63,341 nt of DNA from Prevotella sp. (GTDB lineage Bacteria > Bacteroidota > Bacteroidia > Bacteroidales > Bacteroidaceae). The DNA lies in the NCBI GenBank assembly GCA_017415455.1, contig JAFQGS010000053.1, positions 1 through 63,341 of the forward strand, in the 5' to 3' direction. The translations under genes were made by a program, and so were the position numbers. Every line of letters starts with the position of its first letter. The first letter of the stretch is position 1. Positions 28,230 to 37,274 of this stretch are shown one piece after another. The notes beneath the pieces are model-generated. The model was not told the DNA's origin. It did no database searches and saw only the letters and a program-made list of their open reading frames with translations.

Positions 28230-28255
28230 TCCTTATATTTCTTAAAAAACAAATG

Positions 28256-28263
28256 CAAAAATA
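28256..28263 (-). promoter_or_regulatory. -7 box of Wza-like gene
   Basis: The minus strand reads TATTTTTG, 26 bases before ATG 28229. Confidence 0.55.
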
Positions 28264-28373
28264 GTCCTATTTTTTTATTCCTACAAATTTTTTGTTATAA
28301 ATAAAGCGATATCATATATCATTGGGATTAATCCGGCTCACCTTATTATATATATTACAGACTGGCATTCAGA

Positions 28374-28408
28374 TAAAAAAAGAATCCCCCATACGCATGG
28401 GGGATTCT
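28374..28408 (-). terminator. uxaC terminator
   Basis: AGAATCCCCCAT pairs perfectly with ATGGGGGATTCT around four bases. On the minus strand seven T residues follow. It lies 20 bases past the uxaC stop. Confidence 0.93.
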
Positions 28409-28427
28409 CTCTGAATAATAAGTTGTA

Positions 28428-29828
28428 TTAGAACTTGAAATAATTCTTTGCGTTATAGTAGCTGATGTCCTCAACCATTCTGTAAAGACTCTCAAGGTCG
28501 TTTGGCAGCAACCCGTTCTCAACATCATTTCCGAGAAGGTTACAAAGCAGACGACGGAAGTACTCATGACGAGGATATGAGAGGAATGAGCGGCTGTCAG
28601 TAAGCATACCTACGAAGCGGCTGAGCAGTCCAAGTACAGAGAGGGCGTTCATCTGGCGTGTCATACCATCAAGCTGATCGATGAACCACCATCCGCTACC
28701 AAACTGTATCTTACCTGGGCAAGAACCGTCCTGGAAGTTTCCAAGCATTGTTGCGATAACCTCATTTGCACATGGGTTCAATGTGTAGAGTATAGTACGT
28801 GTAAGCTTACCCTCTGCGTTCAGCTTGTCAAGGAACTTGCTCATTGCCTTGGCTGTAGTGAACTCACCAATTGAGTCGAAACCAGTATCTGCGCCAAGTC
28901 TTGAATACATGAGTGAGTTGTTGTCACGTATTGCACCGTAGTGGAACTGCTGAGTCCAGTTAGCCTCTGCGTCCATCTCTGCCATCTTTGTCAGGAAGCA
29001 GTTCTTGAACTGACGAACCTCATGCTGAGTGAGCTCCTGCTTACGCATTGCCTTCTCAAAGATTGCCTCTATCTGTGCATCTGTGTATTCCTCATCATAG
29101 AATTCCTCAATACCATGGTCTGAAAGTTTACAACCGTTAGCAGTAAAGAAGTCATGACGTTTCTTCAGGGCGTCAAGCATATCAGCATAAGTGCTGATGT
29201 TTACGTCTGCCACCTCTGCAAGAGTATTTACATAGTCAACAAACTCAGGCTTCTCAATATTCATGGCCTTGTCAGGGCGCCATGCAGGAATCATCTGTAT
29301 TTCAAATCCGCTTTCCTTTGTCTGCTTGTGGAAGCGAAGATCATCAACAGGATCGTCTGTTGTACAAACGCACTCTACATTATAGCGACGCATAAATCCA
29401 CGTGCTGTATATTCTGGCTGCTGCAATTTCTCATTACACTCGTCAAATATCTCACGTGCGGTCTTCGGACTCAGCTGCTTCTCAATGCCGAATGCAGTCT
29501 TAAGCTCAAGGTGTGTCCAATGATATAGAGGGTTGCGGAATGTATAAGGAACGGTCTCTGCCCATTTCTCAAACTTCTCCCAATCACTTGTGTCCTTGCC
29601 TGTGCAGTATTTCTCATCTACACCATTTGTACGCATTGCACGCCATTTGTAATGGTCACCACCAAGCCACAGCTCTGTGATGCTTCTGAACTTATGGTCA
29701 TTGGCAACCATTTCAGGAATAAGGTGACAGTGATAGTCAATGATAGGCATCTTAGCCGCATGATTGTGATAAAGATCCTGCGCCGTAGCTGTGTCGAGCA
29801 GGAAATTGTCATCCATAAACTGTTTCAT
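28428..29828 (-). CDS. uxaC: Glucuronate isomerase
   Basis: UxaC interconverts D-glucuronate with D-fructuronate, and D-galacturonate with D-tagaturonate, the first cytoplasmic step of hexuronate use. The 466-residue length is usual. Family stretches seen are PIIDYHCHLIPEMVAND with the metal-binding His-x-His near residue 30, ITELWLGGDHYKWRAMR, and VGMLTDSRSFLSYPRHEYFRR in parts near the end. It has its own divergent promoter and a strong terminator and is not joined to other uronate genes here. Confidence 0.96.
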   Translation of the reverse strand: MKQFMDDNFLLDTATAQDLYHNHAAKMPIIDYHCHLIPEMVANDHKFRSITELWLGGDHYKWRAMRTNGVDEKYCTGKDTSDWEKFEKWAETVPYTFRNPLYHWTHLELKTAFGIEKQLSPKTAREIFDECNEKLQQPEYTARGFMRRYNVECVCTTDDPVDDLRFHKQTKESGFEIQMIPAWRPDKAMNIEKPEFVDYVNTLAEVADVNISTYADMLDALKKRHDFFTANGCKLSDHGIEEFYDEEYTDAQIEAIFEKAMRKQELTQHEVRQFKNCFLTKMAEMDAEANWTQQFHYGAIRDNNSLMYSRLGADTGFDSIGEFTTAKAMSKFLDKLNAEGKLTRTILYTLNPCANEVIATMLGNFQDGSCPGKIQFGSGWWFIDQLDGMTRQMNALSVLGLLSRFVGMLTDSRSFLSYPRHEYFRRLLCNLLGNDVENGLLPNDLESLYRMVEDISYYNAKNYFKF

Positions 29829-29885
29829 GTTTTTCTTTTATTTAAAGTGTTAATATAAATATTGTTTGTTTCAGATTTTATTATG

Positions 29886-29893
29886 CAAATATA
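29886..29893 (-). promoter_or_regulatory. -7 box of uxaC
   Basis: The minus strand reads TATATTTG, 57 bases before the uxaC ATG, divergent from the asparaginase promoter. Confidence 0.55.
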
Positions 29894-29903
29894 CATTATT
29901 TTT

Positions 29904-29934
29904 TTTGATTTCATCAGATTTTAAATTATATTTG
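29904..29934 (+). promoter_or_regulatory. Promoter of L-asparaginase gene
   Basis: TTTG at 29904-29907 and TATATTTG at 29927-29934 are separated by 19 bases. The ATG follows 21 bases later. Confidence 0.7.
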
Positions 29935-29955
29935 CACAAATAAAAAGAATTAATA

Positions 29956-31029
29956 ATGCATCCGGCAGATAACAGACATCAGGAGGGGTTCAATATTACA
30001 CGAACCAACCGTGTGTTACTAATTTACACAGGAGGAACCATTGGCATGGGACACAACAAGCAGAACGGCGCATTGGAGCCTCTTGACTTCAACCATCTGA
30101 AAAGCAATATGCCGGAACTTGCGTCCTTAGACACAGACATCGACGTTTACCAGTTCACACCTCCCATAGACTCCAGCGACATGACTCCGCAACTGTGGTC
30201 CAAGTTGGTGAGTATCATACATGAGAGCTACAACGCCTATGACGGATTCGTGATATTACACGGCACGGACACCATGGCATTTACTGCCTCTGCCCTGTCG
30301 TTTATGCTTGAGAACCTTACAAAGCCCGTCATACTAACCGGAAGCCAGTTGCCAATAGGTCAATTGCGCACAGACGGCAAGGAGAACCTCACAACAAGCA
30401 TAGAGATTGCCTCCGCACACCATGCCGACGGCACACCTATTGTCCCTGAGGTATGTATCTATTTCAGCGGAAGCTTGCTGCGCGGCAACAGATCTACAAA
30501 AAGCAACGCAGACAGGTTCAACGCCTTTGAGTCGAACAACTATCCGCATCTGGCAGATGCCGGAGTAACAATAAACTATCACGAGGAACACATATTGAAG
30601 CCGGACTTCTCACGCCCCATGATTCCTCATTTCCAGACAGACAATAATGTTATTGTCTTCACCCTGTTCCCGGGCATCGAAGAGCATATCATAAGGCATG
30701 TTATTGACACACCTGAGCTTAAGTCTGTAGTAATGAGAACATATGGAAGCGGAAACGCACCACAAAAAGACTGGCTGATGAAATCGCTTCATGAGGGAAC
30801 CAAGCGTGGTGTCACTATTGTCAACATAAGCCAATGCGCTGCCGGAAGTGTGGAGATGGCACGCTATGACACAGGCTTCCAACTTAAAAACGCCGGAGTA
30901 ATAAGCGGTTACGACAGCACCGTGGAATGCGCAATAGCCAAACTAATGTTCTTACAGGCCGAATATTCCGACCCTCTGATTATCAGAGAACTTATGAACA
31001 CATCCATTGCCGGAGAGATAACAAACTGA
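29956..31029 (+). CDS. ansA: Type I L-asparaginase
   Basis: This 357-residue enzyme hydrolyses asparagine to aspartate and ammonia. It has no signal peptide, which fits the cytoplasmic type I enzyme. The first catalytic Thr is in TGGTIG (Thr28). The second active-site set is HGTDTM near residue 97, and the Lys is in RTDGKEN. The C-terminal half includes VVMRTYGSGNAP. The start at 29956 lies 21 bases after the promoter. Rubrerythrin follows 36 bases downstream and may share the transcript. Confidence 0.93.
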   Translation: MHPADNRHQEGFNITRTNRVLLIYTGGTIGMGHNKQNGALEPLDFNHLKSNMPELASLDTDIDVYQFTPPIDSSDMTPQLWSKLVSIIHESYNAYDGFVILHGTDTMAFTASALSFMLENLTKPVILTGSQLPIGQLRTDGKENLTTSIEIASAHHADGTPIVPEVCIYFSGSLLRGNRSTKSNADRFNAFESNNYPHLADAGVTINYHEEHILKPDFSRPMIPHFQTDNNVIVFTLFPGIEEHIIRHVIDTPELKSVVMRTYGSGNAPQKDWLMKSLHEGTKRGVTIVNISQCAAGSVEMARYDTGFQLKNAGVISGYDSTVECAIAKLMFLQAEYSDPLIIRELMNTSIAGEITN

Positions 31030-31065
31030 TTTTTCACTCAATATAATTTTAACAACAAGAATATT

Positions 31066-31608
31066 ATGAAAGATATTAAAGGAACAAAAACAGAGAAAAA
31101 CCTGCAAGAAGCATTCGCAGGTGAGTCAATGGCACGCAACAAGTACACTTACTTTGCCTCTAAGGCCAAGAAGGACGGCTACGTTCAGATAGCAGCAATC
31201 TTCGAGGAGACAGCGGCAAACGAAAAGGAACACGCCAAGATGTGGTATAAATACCTTAACGGCGGTGCCGTAAGCGACACCATGACCAACCTTGCAGACG
31301 CTGCCGCAGGTGAGAATTTTGAATGGACAGACATGTACTCACGCATGGCACAGGAAGCACGCGAGGAGGGTTTCGACGAGATAGCAGATAAGTTTGAGGC
31401 TGTTGCCGCAATAGAGAAGCATCACGAGGAGCGCTATCGCAAGCTACTTAAGAACATTGAGGACAAGGCCGTATTCTCTAAGGATGGCGACTGCATCTGG
31501 CAGTGCATCAATTGCGGACATATCCTTATAGGCCAGAATGCTCCTGAGGTATGCCCGGTATGCGACCATCCACAGGCATACTTCCAGCTAAAGCCTGAGA
31601 ATTATTAA
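31066..31608 (+). CDS. rbr: Rubrerythrin
   Basis: Rubrerythrin reduces hydrogen peroxide in anaerobes. The 180-residue protein has an N-terminal ferritin-like four-helix domain with diiron ligands ([39 protein letters not shown]) and a C-terminal rubredoxin-like domain with CINCGH and CPVCDHPQ. This is the standard arrangement. It lies between the asparaginase gene and a strong terminator. Confidence 0.96.
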   Translation: MKDIKGTKTEKNLQEAFAGESMARNKYTYFASKAKKDGYVQIAAIFEETAANEKEHAKMWYKYLNGGAVSDTMTNLADAAAGENFEWTDMYSRMAQEAREEGFDEIADKFEAVAAIEKHHEERYRKLLKNIEDKAVFSKDGDCIWQCINCGHILIGQNAPEVCPVCDHPQAYFQLKPENY

Positions 31609-31630
31609 TATATAGTCATACAGGATATTT

Positions 31631-31677
31631 AACGAGGCATGTTAAGACATATAATGTTGACATGCCTCGTTTTTTTA
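31631..31677 (+). terminator. Rubrerythrin terminator
   Basis: AACGAGGCATGT pairs with ACATGCCTCGTT, followed by seven T residues, 22 bases past the stop. Confidence 0.9.
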
Positions 31678-31692
31678 TTACTTATATTACAA

Positions 31693-31780
31693 AAGTATGC
31701 CGTTTATGAAGTGTAAGTATGCCGTTTAGGCATCAAAAGTATATTGTTTATCACATGAAAACAGCATACTTTTTAATCGT
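31693..31780. repeat. Four 22-base units, the last inverted
   Basis: Units begin at 31693, 31715 and 31737, each with AAGTAT and a GTTTA 9 bases on (AAGTATGCCGTTTA twice, AAGTATATTGTTTA once). The fourth block at 31759 carries the same core in inverted form (AAACAGCATACTTTT). The array starts 16 bases after the rubrerythrin terminator. Its 18-mer TCAAAAGTATATTGTTTA occurs identically, on the other strand, in the array near 4.04 kb. Confidence 0.88.
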
Positions 31781-31817
31781 ATGGCGGCACGTAAATAATT
31801 ATAAGAAAGTTTTTTAT

Positions 31818-31825
31818 TAACTTTG
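31818..31825 (+). promoter_or_regulatory. -7 box of truA
   Basis: TAACTTTG lies 28 bases ahead of the truA ATG. Confidence 0.55.
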
Positions 31826-31853
31826 CACGCCAAAAGTAAATTATTTATAGTTC

Positions 31854-32585
31854 ATGCAGAGATACTTCATATTCATGAGTTATGACGGCAGCGCGTATCA
31901 CGGGTGGCAGGTGCAACCCAACGGCAACTCCGTTCAGGCTGAGATTGAGCGCGCACTGACTACACTCCTCAGGAAAAACATACAGGTGGTAGGTGCCGGC
32001 AGAACAGACACCGGTGTGCATGCAAGGAGAATGACCGCGCATTTTGACGTCGACGGTTCCTTAGACACTGTTCAACTTGCGTATAAGTTAAACCGACTGC
32101 TGCCAAAAGATATATCCGTGTATGACGTAAAGCCTGTTGACCAAAGCATGCACGCACGATTCAGCGCCACATCACGCACATACCATTATTATATACATAC
32201 AAGGAAAGACCCGTTTCTGCGCTCCTACTCTTGCGAGTTGCACTACGGCCTTGACTTCAAGTTGATGAACGAGGCGGCTGACATGCTATGCGAGCACGAA
32301 GACTTTGCCGCCTTCTGCAAAAGCAACTCCGACGTAAAAACCGCCTTGTGCAAGGTAATGGAGGCCCGTTGGGTGCAAGACTCACCACACAGCTGGCATT
32401 TCGTTATCACCGCCAACCGCTTTCTTCGTAATATGGTAAGGGCTGTTGTTGGCACACTTATAGACGTTGGCAGAGGCAGGCTTACTTTGGAGGAGTTCAG
32501 ATGTGTAATAGAGAACAAGAAACGCACCGGCGCCGGTGAGAGCATGCCCGGCCATGCTTTGTTTCTTGAGGAAGTAAGATATTGA
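31854..32585 (+). CDS. truA: tRNA pseudouridine synthase A
   Basis: TruA makes pseudouridine at positions 38-40 of tRNAs. The 243-residue protein starts RYFIFMSYDGSAYHGWQ, has the catalytic Asp52 in GAGRTDTGVHA, and carries SRTYHYYI and FLRNMVRAVVGTLIDVGRG, all family hallmarks. Length is usual. The stop codon lies five bases before the next gene, an EamA-type transporter, so they should form an operon. Confidence 0.96.
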   Translation: MQRYFIFMSYDGSAYHGWQVQPNGNSVQAEIERALTTLLRKNIQVVGAGRTDTGVHARRMTAHFDVDGSLDTVQLAYKLNRLLPKDISVYDVKPVDQSMHARFSATSRTYHYYIHTRKDPFLRSYSCELHYGLDFKLMNEAADMLCEHEDFAAFCKSNSDVKTALCKVMEARWVQDSPHSWHFVITANRFLRNMVRAVVGTLIDVGRGRLTLEEFRCVIENKKRTGAGESMPGHALFLEEVRY

Positions 32586-32590
32586 TTATT

Positions 32591-33508
32591 ATGTGGTTGG
32601 TATTAGCATTTCTGTCGGCAACCCTGCTCGGCTTTTACGATTGCTTTAAGAAAAAGGCGCTTAAGGACAACGCCGTAATACCTGTGTTATTCCTTAACAC
32701 GCTCTTCTCGTCGCTCGTCTTCATGCCTTTCATTGTTTTATCCCAGACGAGTCTCATCCCAGACGAGTCCATCCTGCATGTGAAACCGGCAGAATGGGAC
32801 GTCCACAAGTATATCATACTGAAAAGCATAATCGTTCTCTCATCGTGGCTCTTCGGCTACTTCGGAATGAAGCATCTACCTCTGACCATCGTGGGACCGA
32901 TAAATGCCACACGCCCAATAATGGTTCTGCTCGGAGCATTCATCTTCTTCAGCGAGAGACTTAACATATACCAGTGGATTGGTGTGATACTTGGCATCGT
33001 GTCGTTTTTCATGCTTAGCAGAAGCGGAAAGAAAGAAGGCATTGACTTCAAGCACGACAAGTGGATATATTTCATTATACTGGCCTCATTGCTGGGCGCC
33101 ATGAGCGGACTTTACGATAAGTTTCTTATGGCTCCACAGGAGAGTGGCGGCATTGGACTGGACTGCATCACCGTGCAGAGCTGGTATTGCATATACCAGT
33201 CGCTCATGATGGGCATCACCTTACTACTTCTATGGTATCCCAAACGCAAGACCACAACCCCATTCAGCTGGCACTGGAGCATTCCGCTGATAAGCATTTT
33301 CCTCTGCGCAGCCGACTTTGCCTACTTCATAGCGCTAAGCGAGGAGGATGCCATGATAAGCGTTGTGTCTATGGTTAGGCGAGGCAGCGTCATCGTGTCA
33401 TTCCTCTTTGGAGCGTTGCTGCTGCACGAGAAAAACTTGAAGAGCAAGTTCGCCGATTTGATATTAGTGCTTCTCGGAATGCTGTTCCTTTACTTCGGAA
33501 GCAGATAA
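32591..33508 (+). CDS. EamA/DMT superfamily transporter
   Basis: The 305-residue inner membrane protein has ten likely helices in two repeats of five, as in drug/metabolite transporters. Recognisable parts are LVLAFLSATLLGFYDCFKKKAL at the start (cited as LGFYDCFKKKAL), LPLTIVGPINATRPIMVLLG and the second-repeat end GSVIVSFLFGALLLHEKN. A TTG reading three codons earlier exists; ATG 32591 is preferred. It follows truA by five bases. The substrate is unknown. Confidence 0.85.
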   Translation: MWLVLAFLSATLLGFYDCFKKKALKDNAVIPVLFLNTLFSSLVFMPFIVLSQTSLIPDESILHVKPAEWDVHKYIILKSIIVLSSWLFGYFGMKHLPLTIVGPINATRPIMVLLGAFIFFSERLNIYQWIGVILGIVSFFMLSRSGKKEGIDFKHDKWIYFIILASLLGAMSGLYDKFLMAPQESGGIGLDCITVQSWYCIYQSLMMGITLLLLWYPKRKTTTPFSWHWSIPLISIFLCAADFAYFIALSEEDAMISVVSMVRRGSVIVSFLFGALLLHEKNLKSKFADLILVLLGMLFLYFGSR

Positions 33509-33619
33509 GACATTCACTTCATGACACATATCCGTAAAGAAGGACTGAGAAAGTCAGAGGGAGATATAATGAGATGAGGCAAGATAATTACAGTTTAAAA
33601 GAAAAAAGGCACTTCATAT

Positions 33620-33650
33620 TTTGTTTTTCGCTTAGAATGTAGTAAATTTG
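33620..33650 (+). promoter_or_regulatory. Promoter of dapA
   Basis: TTTG at 33620-33623 and TAAATTTG at 33643-33650 are 19 bases apart. The chosen ATG at 33681 is 30 bases on. An upstream reading from 33648 would begin within the box and is rejected. Confidence 0.7.
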
Positions 33651-33680
33651 CATCCAATTATAATAGGAATTTTGTTTTTT

Positions 33681-34565
33681 ATGGCACGAAATATATTTAA
33701 GGGCTTAGGCGTTGCCCTTGTTACTCCTTTTACTTCCAGCGGTGCGGTTGACTATATTGCGTTGAAACGTCTCATTGAATATCAGATGAGAAACGGCGTG
33801 GATTTCTTCTGCATTCTTGCAACTACCGGTGAGACACCAACCCTTACAAAGGATGAGAAAAAAAGAATTAAGGAACTTGTTGTGAATATGGTTGGCGGCA
33901 AGCTGCCAATTCTCATGGGATGCGGAGGATATAACACGGCAGCCATCGTGGAAGAGCTGCAGAACGGCGACTTCTCCGGCATTGACGGAATATTGAGCGT
34001 ATGCCCATATTACAACAAACCATCACAAGAAGGACTATACCAGCATTTCAAGACCATAGCGGCAGCAACAGAAATGCCGGTCATCTTATATAACGTTCCG
34101 GGAAGAACAGGCGTAAATCTCTCTGCCGAGACAACAGTAAGACTGGCACGCGACTGCCACAACATTGTAGGTATCAAAGAAGCATCAGGAAACCTTGAGC
34201 AGATAGACGAGATAATAAAGAACAAGCCAGACACCTTTGATGTCATCAGCGGTGACGACGCTCTCACCTTCCCAATGGTTGCCTGCGGAGCTGTAGGAGT
34301 AATATCTGTTATCGGCAATGCCCTGCCTAAAGAGTTCTCACGCATGCTCAGACTTGAGATGAAGGGTGAGTTTGAGAGCGCAAGGAAGATTCATCACAAA
34401 TTCACAGACCTCTTCAGTCTTCTCTTCGTTGATGGCAATCCGGCAGGCGTAAAGGCCATGCTTCATGAGATGGGCATGATAGAGAATGTGCTAAGACTTC
34501 CTCTCGTGCCAACACGACTTACAACCATGCAGCGCATAAGTGACGCTTTGAAGTTCAGACTTTAA
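33681..34565 (+). CDS. dapA: 4-hydroxy-tetrahydrodipicolinate synthase
   Basis: DapA condenses pyruvate with aspartate semialdehyde, the first committed step of lysine and diaminopimelate synthesis. The 294-residue protein has the aldolase-type barrel with GVALVTPFTSSGAVD, the TTGETPTLTKDE loop, the catalytic Tyr in LYNVPGRTG and the Schiff-base Lys166 in GIKEASGN. Length is normal. It is a single gene with its own promoter and terminator. Confidence 0.96.
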   Translation: MARNIFKGLGVALVTPFTSSGAVDYIALKRLIEYQMRNGVDFFCILATTGETPTLTKDEKKRIKELVVNMVGGKLPILMGCGGYNTAAIVEELQNGDFSGIDGILSVCPYYNKPSQEGLYQHFKTIAAATEMPVILYNVPGRTGVNLSAETTVRLARDCHNIVGIKEASGNLEQIDEIIKNKPDTFDVISGDDALTFPMVACGAVGVISVIGNALPKEFSRMLRLEMKGEFESARKIHHKFTDLFSLLFVDGNPAGVKAMLHEMGMIENVLRLPLVPTRLTTMQRISDALKFRL

Positions 34566-34597
34566 GAACAACAATACAACATTAAGAATAACGAAAC

Positions 34598-34637
34598 AAG
34601 AGGGTGAGCAAGATGAGAAGTTTTGCTCACCCTCTTT
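34598..34637 (+). terminator. dapA terminator
   Basis: AAGAGGGTGAGCAA pairs perfectly with TTGCTCACCCTCTT, with a short T tail. It lies between the converging dapA and comEC genes and may serve both. Confidence 0.88.
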
Positions 34638-34690
34638 GAGTTTACAAGAACACGCATTACGACAAGCCGCTTTATTTCTATATGACCATA

Positions 34691-36223
34691 CTAAAAGTAA
34701 CCATATTCCTTCACCTTAGTACTCATACTCTGCAACTTGCCAATCAACAGCCTTATTGCCACAAATACGACATATATTACAGCACATTGCATTATATTGA
34801 TGTCTATATCCACAACTGAGTTTCCGGGCAAAGACGCAACCCATATCACGCCGTTGTTCATAAGCCCGGCAGCGAACGCCATGACCTGGCCCACGTAATA
34901 CTGCAATATCGCAAATGGAGACATGATAAAGAAAAGTACTCCAAGATAAAGAATAACCGTGGCAAGAGGTATTATAATGAAGTTTGTCAGAAGGAAATAA
35001 CACGAGAAATAGCCAAAGTAATATGCCACCAAAGGAGCCGCACCTATCTGTGCAGCCACTGACACCGCCACCAACTGCCACACCCAGGATACTGCCTTAT
35101 ATCTCAGAATGCGCGGGCCAAGGATATTGTATATACTCTTATAGAACAGTAAAATCATCAGCACAGCCATGAAAGACATCTGAAAACCGACATCATAAAG
35201 CATGAACGGATTAAACAGAAGTAGGACAAACGCCGCAAAGGCAAGTGTATTAAGTGAGAAGCTCTGCCTGTTCATAACACCAATAAAGGAATAAACCGTA
35301 AGCATTATAGCAGAACGCAACACGGAAGGCGGCATGCCTACAAGCAAAACGAATATCCAGACGGCAACAAGTATAAGCAACTGGCATATAACACGATGCC
35401 TGTTCCTGAATGTAAGAAGCGTCAATATCATATATATTACCCCAAGATGCAGACCGGAAAGGGCTAAGATATGCGAGGCTCCTGCCTGAGAATACGCATC
35501 TGAAAGTTCCGCGGATATCATGGTTTTGTCACCAAGCGTCATGGCAGCAAGTACAGAAAGATTGTCTTTGCCTATGCCTGCGTCATGATACATGCCAACC
35601 AAGTGTGACTTGTATCTAAGAAGCCTCAGACGCATACGCTCCACATATGACAGATTGACAAGGCTGACAGACTTGTACTGCCAGTCTGAACTATATGCGA
35701 AATTCTGCGCTACATAACCATGATGAAGCATAAACCGCTCATAATCGAATGTTGAGCCAGGATAGTTTGCGGGCTTTTTCCACTCTGAGGTAACATGAAG
35801 CCCGTCGCCTGGCATGAGATATTCTGCACGGGAATCCCTCATAAGGGTCAGTTTTATTTTATGCGGCTCCGGGTCATTAACTGTCAGCGCATCAAATCTA
35901 ACCGTCTTACCTTTAACCTGAGGCTCACTTGAGACAACGACCTCGTATGAAACCTTCCCGTCAGGAAGTTCTCTCACGTAATCATCATACTCAAGGGCGA
36001 CCAGCAATGAGCCTGTCAGAAAAACTGATAGATGAACAGCCAACGTCTGTATAAAAACCCTTGACCTAAACAGAATGCCCATTAATATCACAGCAGCCAC
36101 ACAGACAAGCCACACGACAGACCTAACAACAGAACAAAGAATATCGCCTGCCATTATACCAAGTACAAGCATCGGCAGTATTCTTAATACAGGATATAGC
36201 TGTAGCTTACTGAAGATTTGCAT
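34691..36223 (-). CDS. ComEC/Rec2-type DNA uptake channel
   Basis: The 510-residue membrane protein has the N-terminal helices and OB-like domain (DUF4131 type, residues about 25-180) followed by the competence domain of about eight helices. The latter includes AAMTLGDKTMISAELSDAYSQAGASHILALSGLHLGVI, cited here by SHILALSGLHLGVIY, and VGMPPSVLRSAIML. ComEC conducts single-stranded DNA across the inner membrane. The C-terminal metallo-beta-lactamase-like domain found in longer homologues is absent, as in many Bacteroidetes members. Whether DNA uptake occurs is not shown. Confidence 0.9.
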   Translation of the reverse strand: MQIFSKLQLYPVLRILPMLVLGIMAGDILCSVVRSVVWLVCVAAVILMGILFRSRVFIQTLAVHLSVFLTGSLLVALEYDDYVRELPDGKVSYEVVVSSEPQVKGKTVRFDALTVNDPEPHKIKLTLMRDSRAEYLMPGDGLHVTSEWKKPANYPGSTFDYERFMLHHGYVAQNFAYSSDWQYKSVSLVNLSYVERMRLRLLRYKSHLVGMYHDAGIGKDNLSVLAAMTLGDKTMISAELSDAYSQAGASHILALSGLHLGVIYMILTLLTFRNRHRVICQLLILVAVWIFVLLVGMPPSVLRSAIMLTVYSFIGVMNRQSFSLNTLAFAAFVLLLFNPFMLYDVGFQMSFMAVLMILLFYKSIYNILGPRILRYKAVSWVWQLVAVSVAAQIGAAPLVAYYFGYFSCYFLLTNFIIIPLATVILYLGVLFFIMSPFAILQYYVGQVMAFAAGLMNNGVIWVASLPGNSVVDIDINIMQCAVIYVVFVAIRLLIGKLQSMSTKVKEYGYF

Positions 36224-36243
36224 ACAATTCTATCTGTGTTATT

Positions 36244-36293
36244 GTCGATAAAGGTAATAATTAATAACGTCGGTAAAGGTAATAATTAATAAC
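36244..36293. repeat. Two tandem 25-base repeats
   Basis: Two adjacent copies (36244-36268 and 36269-36293) of a unit starting GTCG and ending TTAATAAC differ at one base. They lie in the divergent gap between comEC and the EFR1 gene. Confidence 0.85.
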
Positions 36294-36362
36294 GTAACCA
36301 CCAAACCTCTGATGCCGGCAATTAAGTTATAAGGCAGAAAGCACCTGATATTCAATATATAA

Positions 36363-36394
36363 TTTGTTGATTTCGGGAAAATAATCTATATTTG
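36363..36394 (+). promoter_or_regulatory. Promoter with almost no leader
   Basis: TTTG at 36363-36366 and TATATTTG at 36387-36394 are 20 bases apart. Only four bases separate the -7 box from the ATG at 36399, so the message should start at or next to the start codon. Confidence 0.65.
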
Positions 36395-36398
36395 CAGA

Positions 36399-37178
36399 AT
36401 GATTTTCTATCTATCAGGAACAGGCAATACAAAATGGGCGGCTGAATATATCAGCAACGTAACCCATGAACAACTGATAAACATCACTGAGGTTATTAAT
36501 GGTGATTGTGCCTTCATGCTGCAGGAGGATGAGCGTATAGGTTTCTGCTTCCCTGTGCATGGATGGAGGCCACCTTTGCTTGTGAGGAAGTTTATTGAGA
36601 AGCTTAATATCTCCAATCCACAAGGTCACTACACTTTTGCCTTGTGCACCGCTGGAGACACCATTGGAGAAACCATGGATATTTTCAACAACGACATAAA
36701 GAAGAGAAATATCCATCTTGACAGCACATTCTCACTTATAATGCCGGAGTCATATGTCGGGCTACCATTCATGGATGTGGACAAACCTGAGAAGGAGAAG
36801 AAGAAAAAGACTGAGGCGGAGAGGCTTATCGCCGGTTTCGCACAACACATCTCTGACAGGGTATGTGGGGTTAACCACCTTGATATAGGTAGATGGCCGA
36901 AGATTAACAGCAGGATAATAGGCGGTTACTTCACAAACAGGCTGATCACAGACAAGCCTTTTCATGTTGACAAAGACAAATGCATAAAATGCGGAAAGTG
37001 TGAAAGCGTATGCCAGGTTGACAATATAACAAAAGCACACGACACGTTTCCGGAATGGAAGCATAACGGCAACTGCATGACATGCTTCGCCTGCTATCAC
37101 CACTGTCCCACTCATGCGATAGAGTTCGGCAGGAGAACCAAGAAGAAAGGCCAGTACTGGTACGGGAAAAACAAATAA
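36399..37178 (+). CDS. EFR1 family ferredoxin (flavodoxin plus 2[4Fe-4S])
   Basis: The 259-residue protein joins an N-terminal flavodoxin-like part (residues 1-150, FMN loop FYLSGTGNTKWAA at the very start) to a C-terminal bacterial ferredoxin part. Cluster cysteines are Cys195, 198, 201 and 205, then 226, 229, 232 and 236. Such proteins probably pass electrons between flavin and iron-sulfur carriers in anaerobes; the partner is unknown. Because the FMN loop begins at residue 3, the start at 36399 must be right, even though it lies only four bases after the -7 box. Confidence 0.92.
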   Translation: MIFYLSGTGNTKWAAEYISNVTHEQLINITEVINGDCAFMLQEDERIGFCFPVHGWRPPLLVRKFIEKLNISNPQGHYTFALCTAGDTIGETMDIFNNDIKKRNIHLDSTFSLIMPESYVGLPFMDVDKPEKEKKKKTEAERLIAGFAQHISDRVCGVNHLDIGRWPKINSRIIGGYFTNRLITDKPFHVDKDKCIKCGKCESVCQVDNITKAHDTFPEWKHNGNCMTCFACYHHCPTHAIEFGRRTKKKGQYWYGKNK

Positions 37179-37274
37179 GCAGCATGAGGTATGAGCAGTC
37201 AAGCCCTTGGATAACAGCATCTTATTTATTCACAAGTAACAATTAAGAAAATAAAAGAAAATAAAACATCAATT

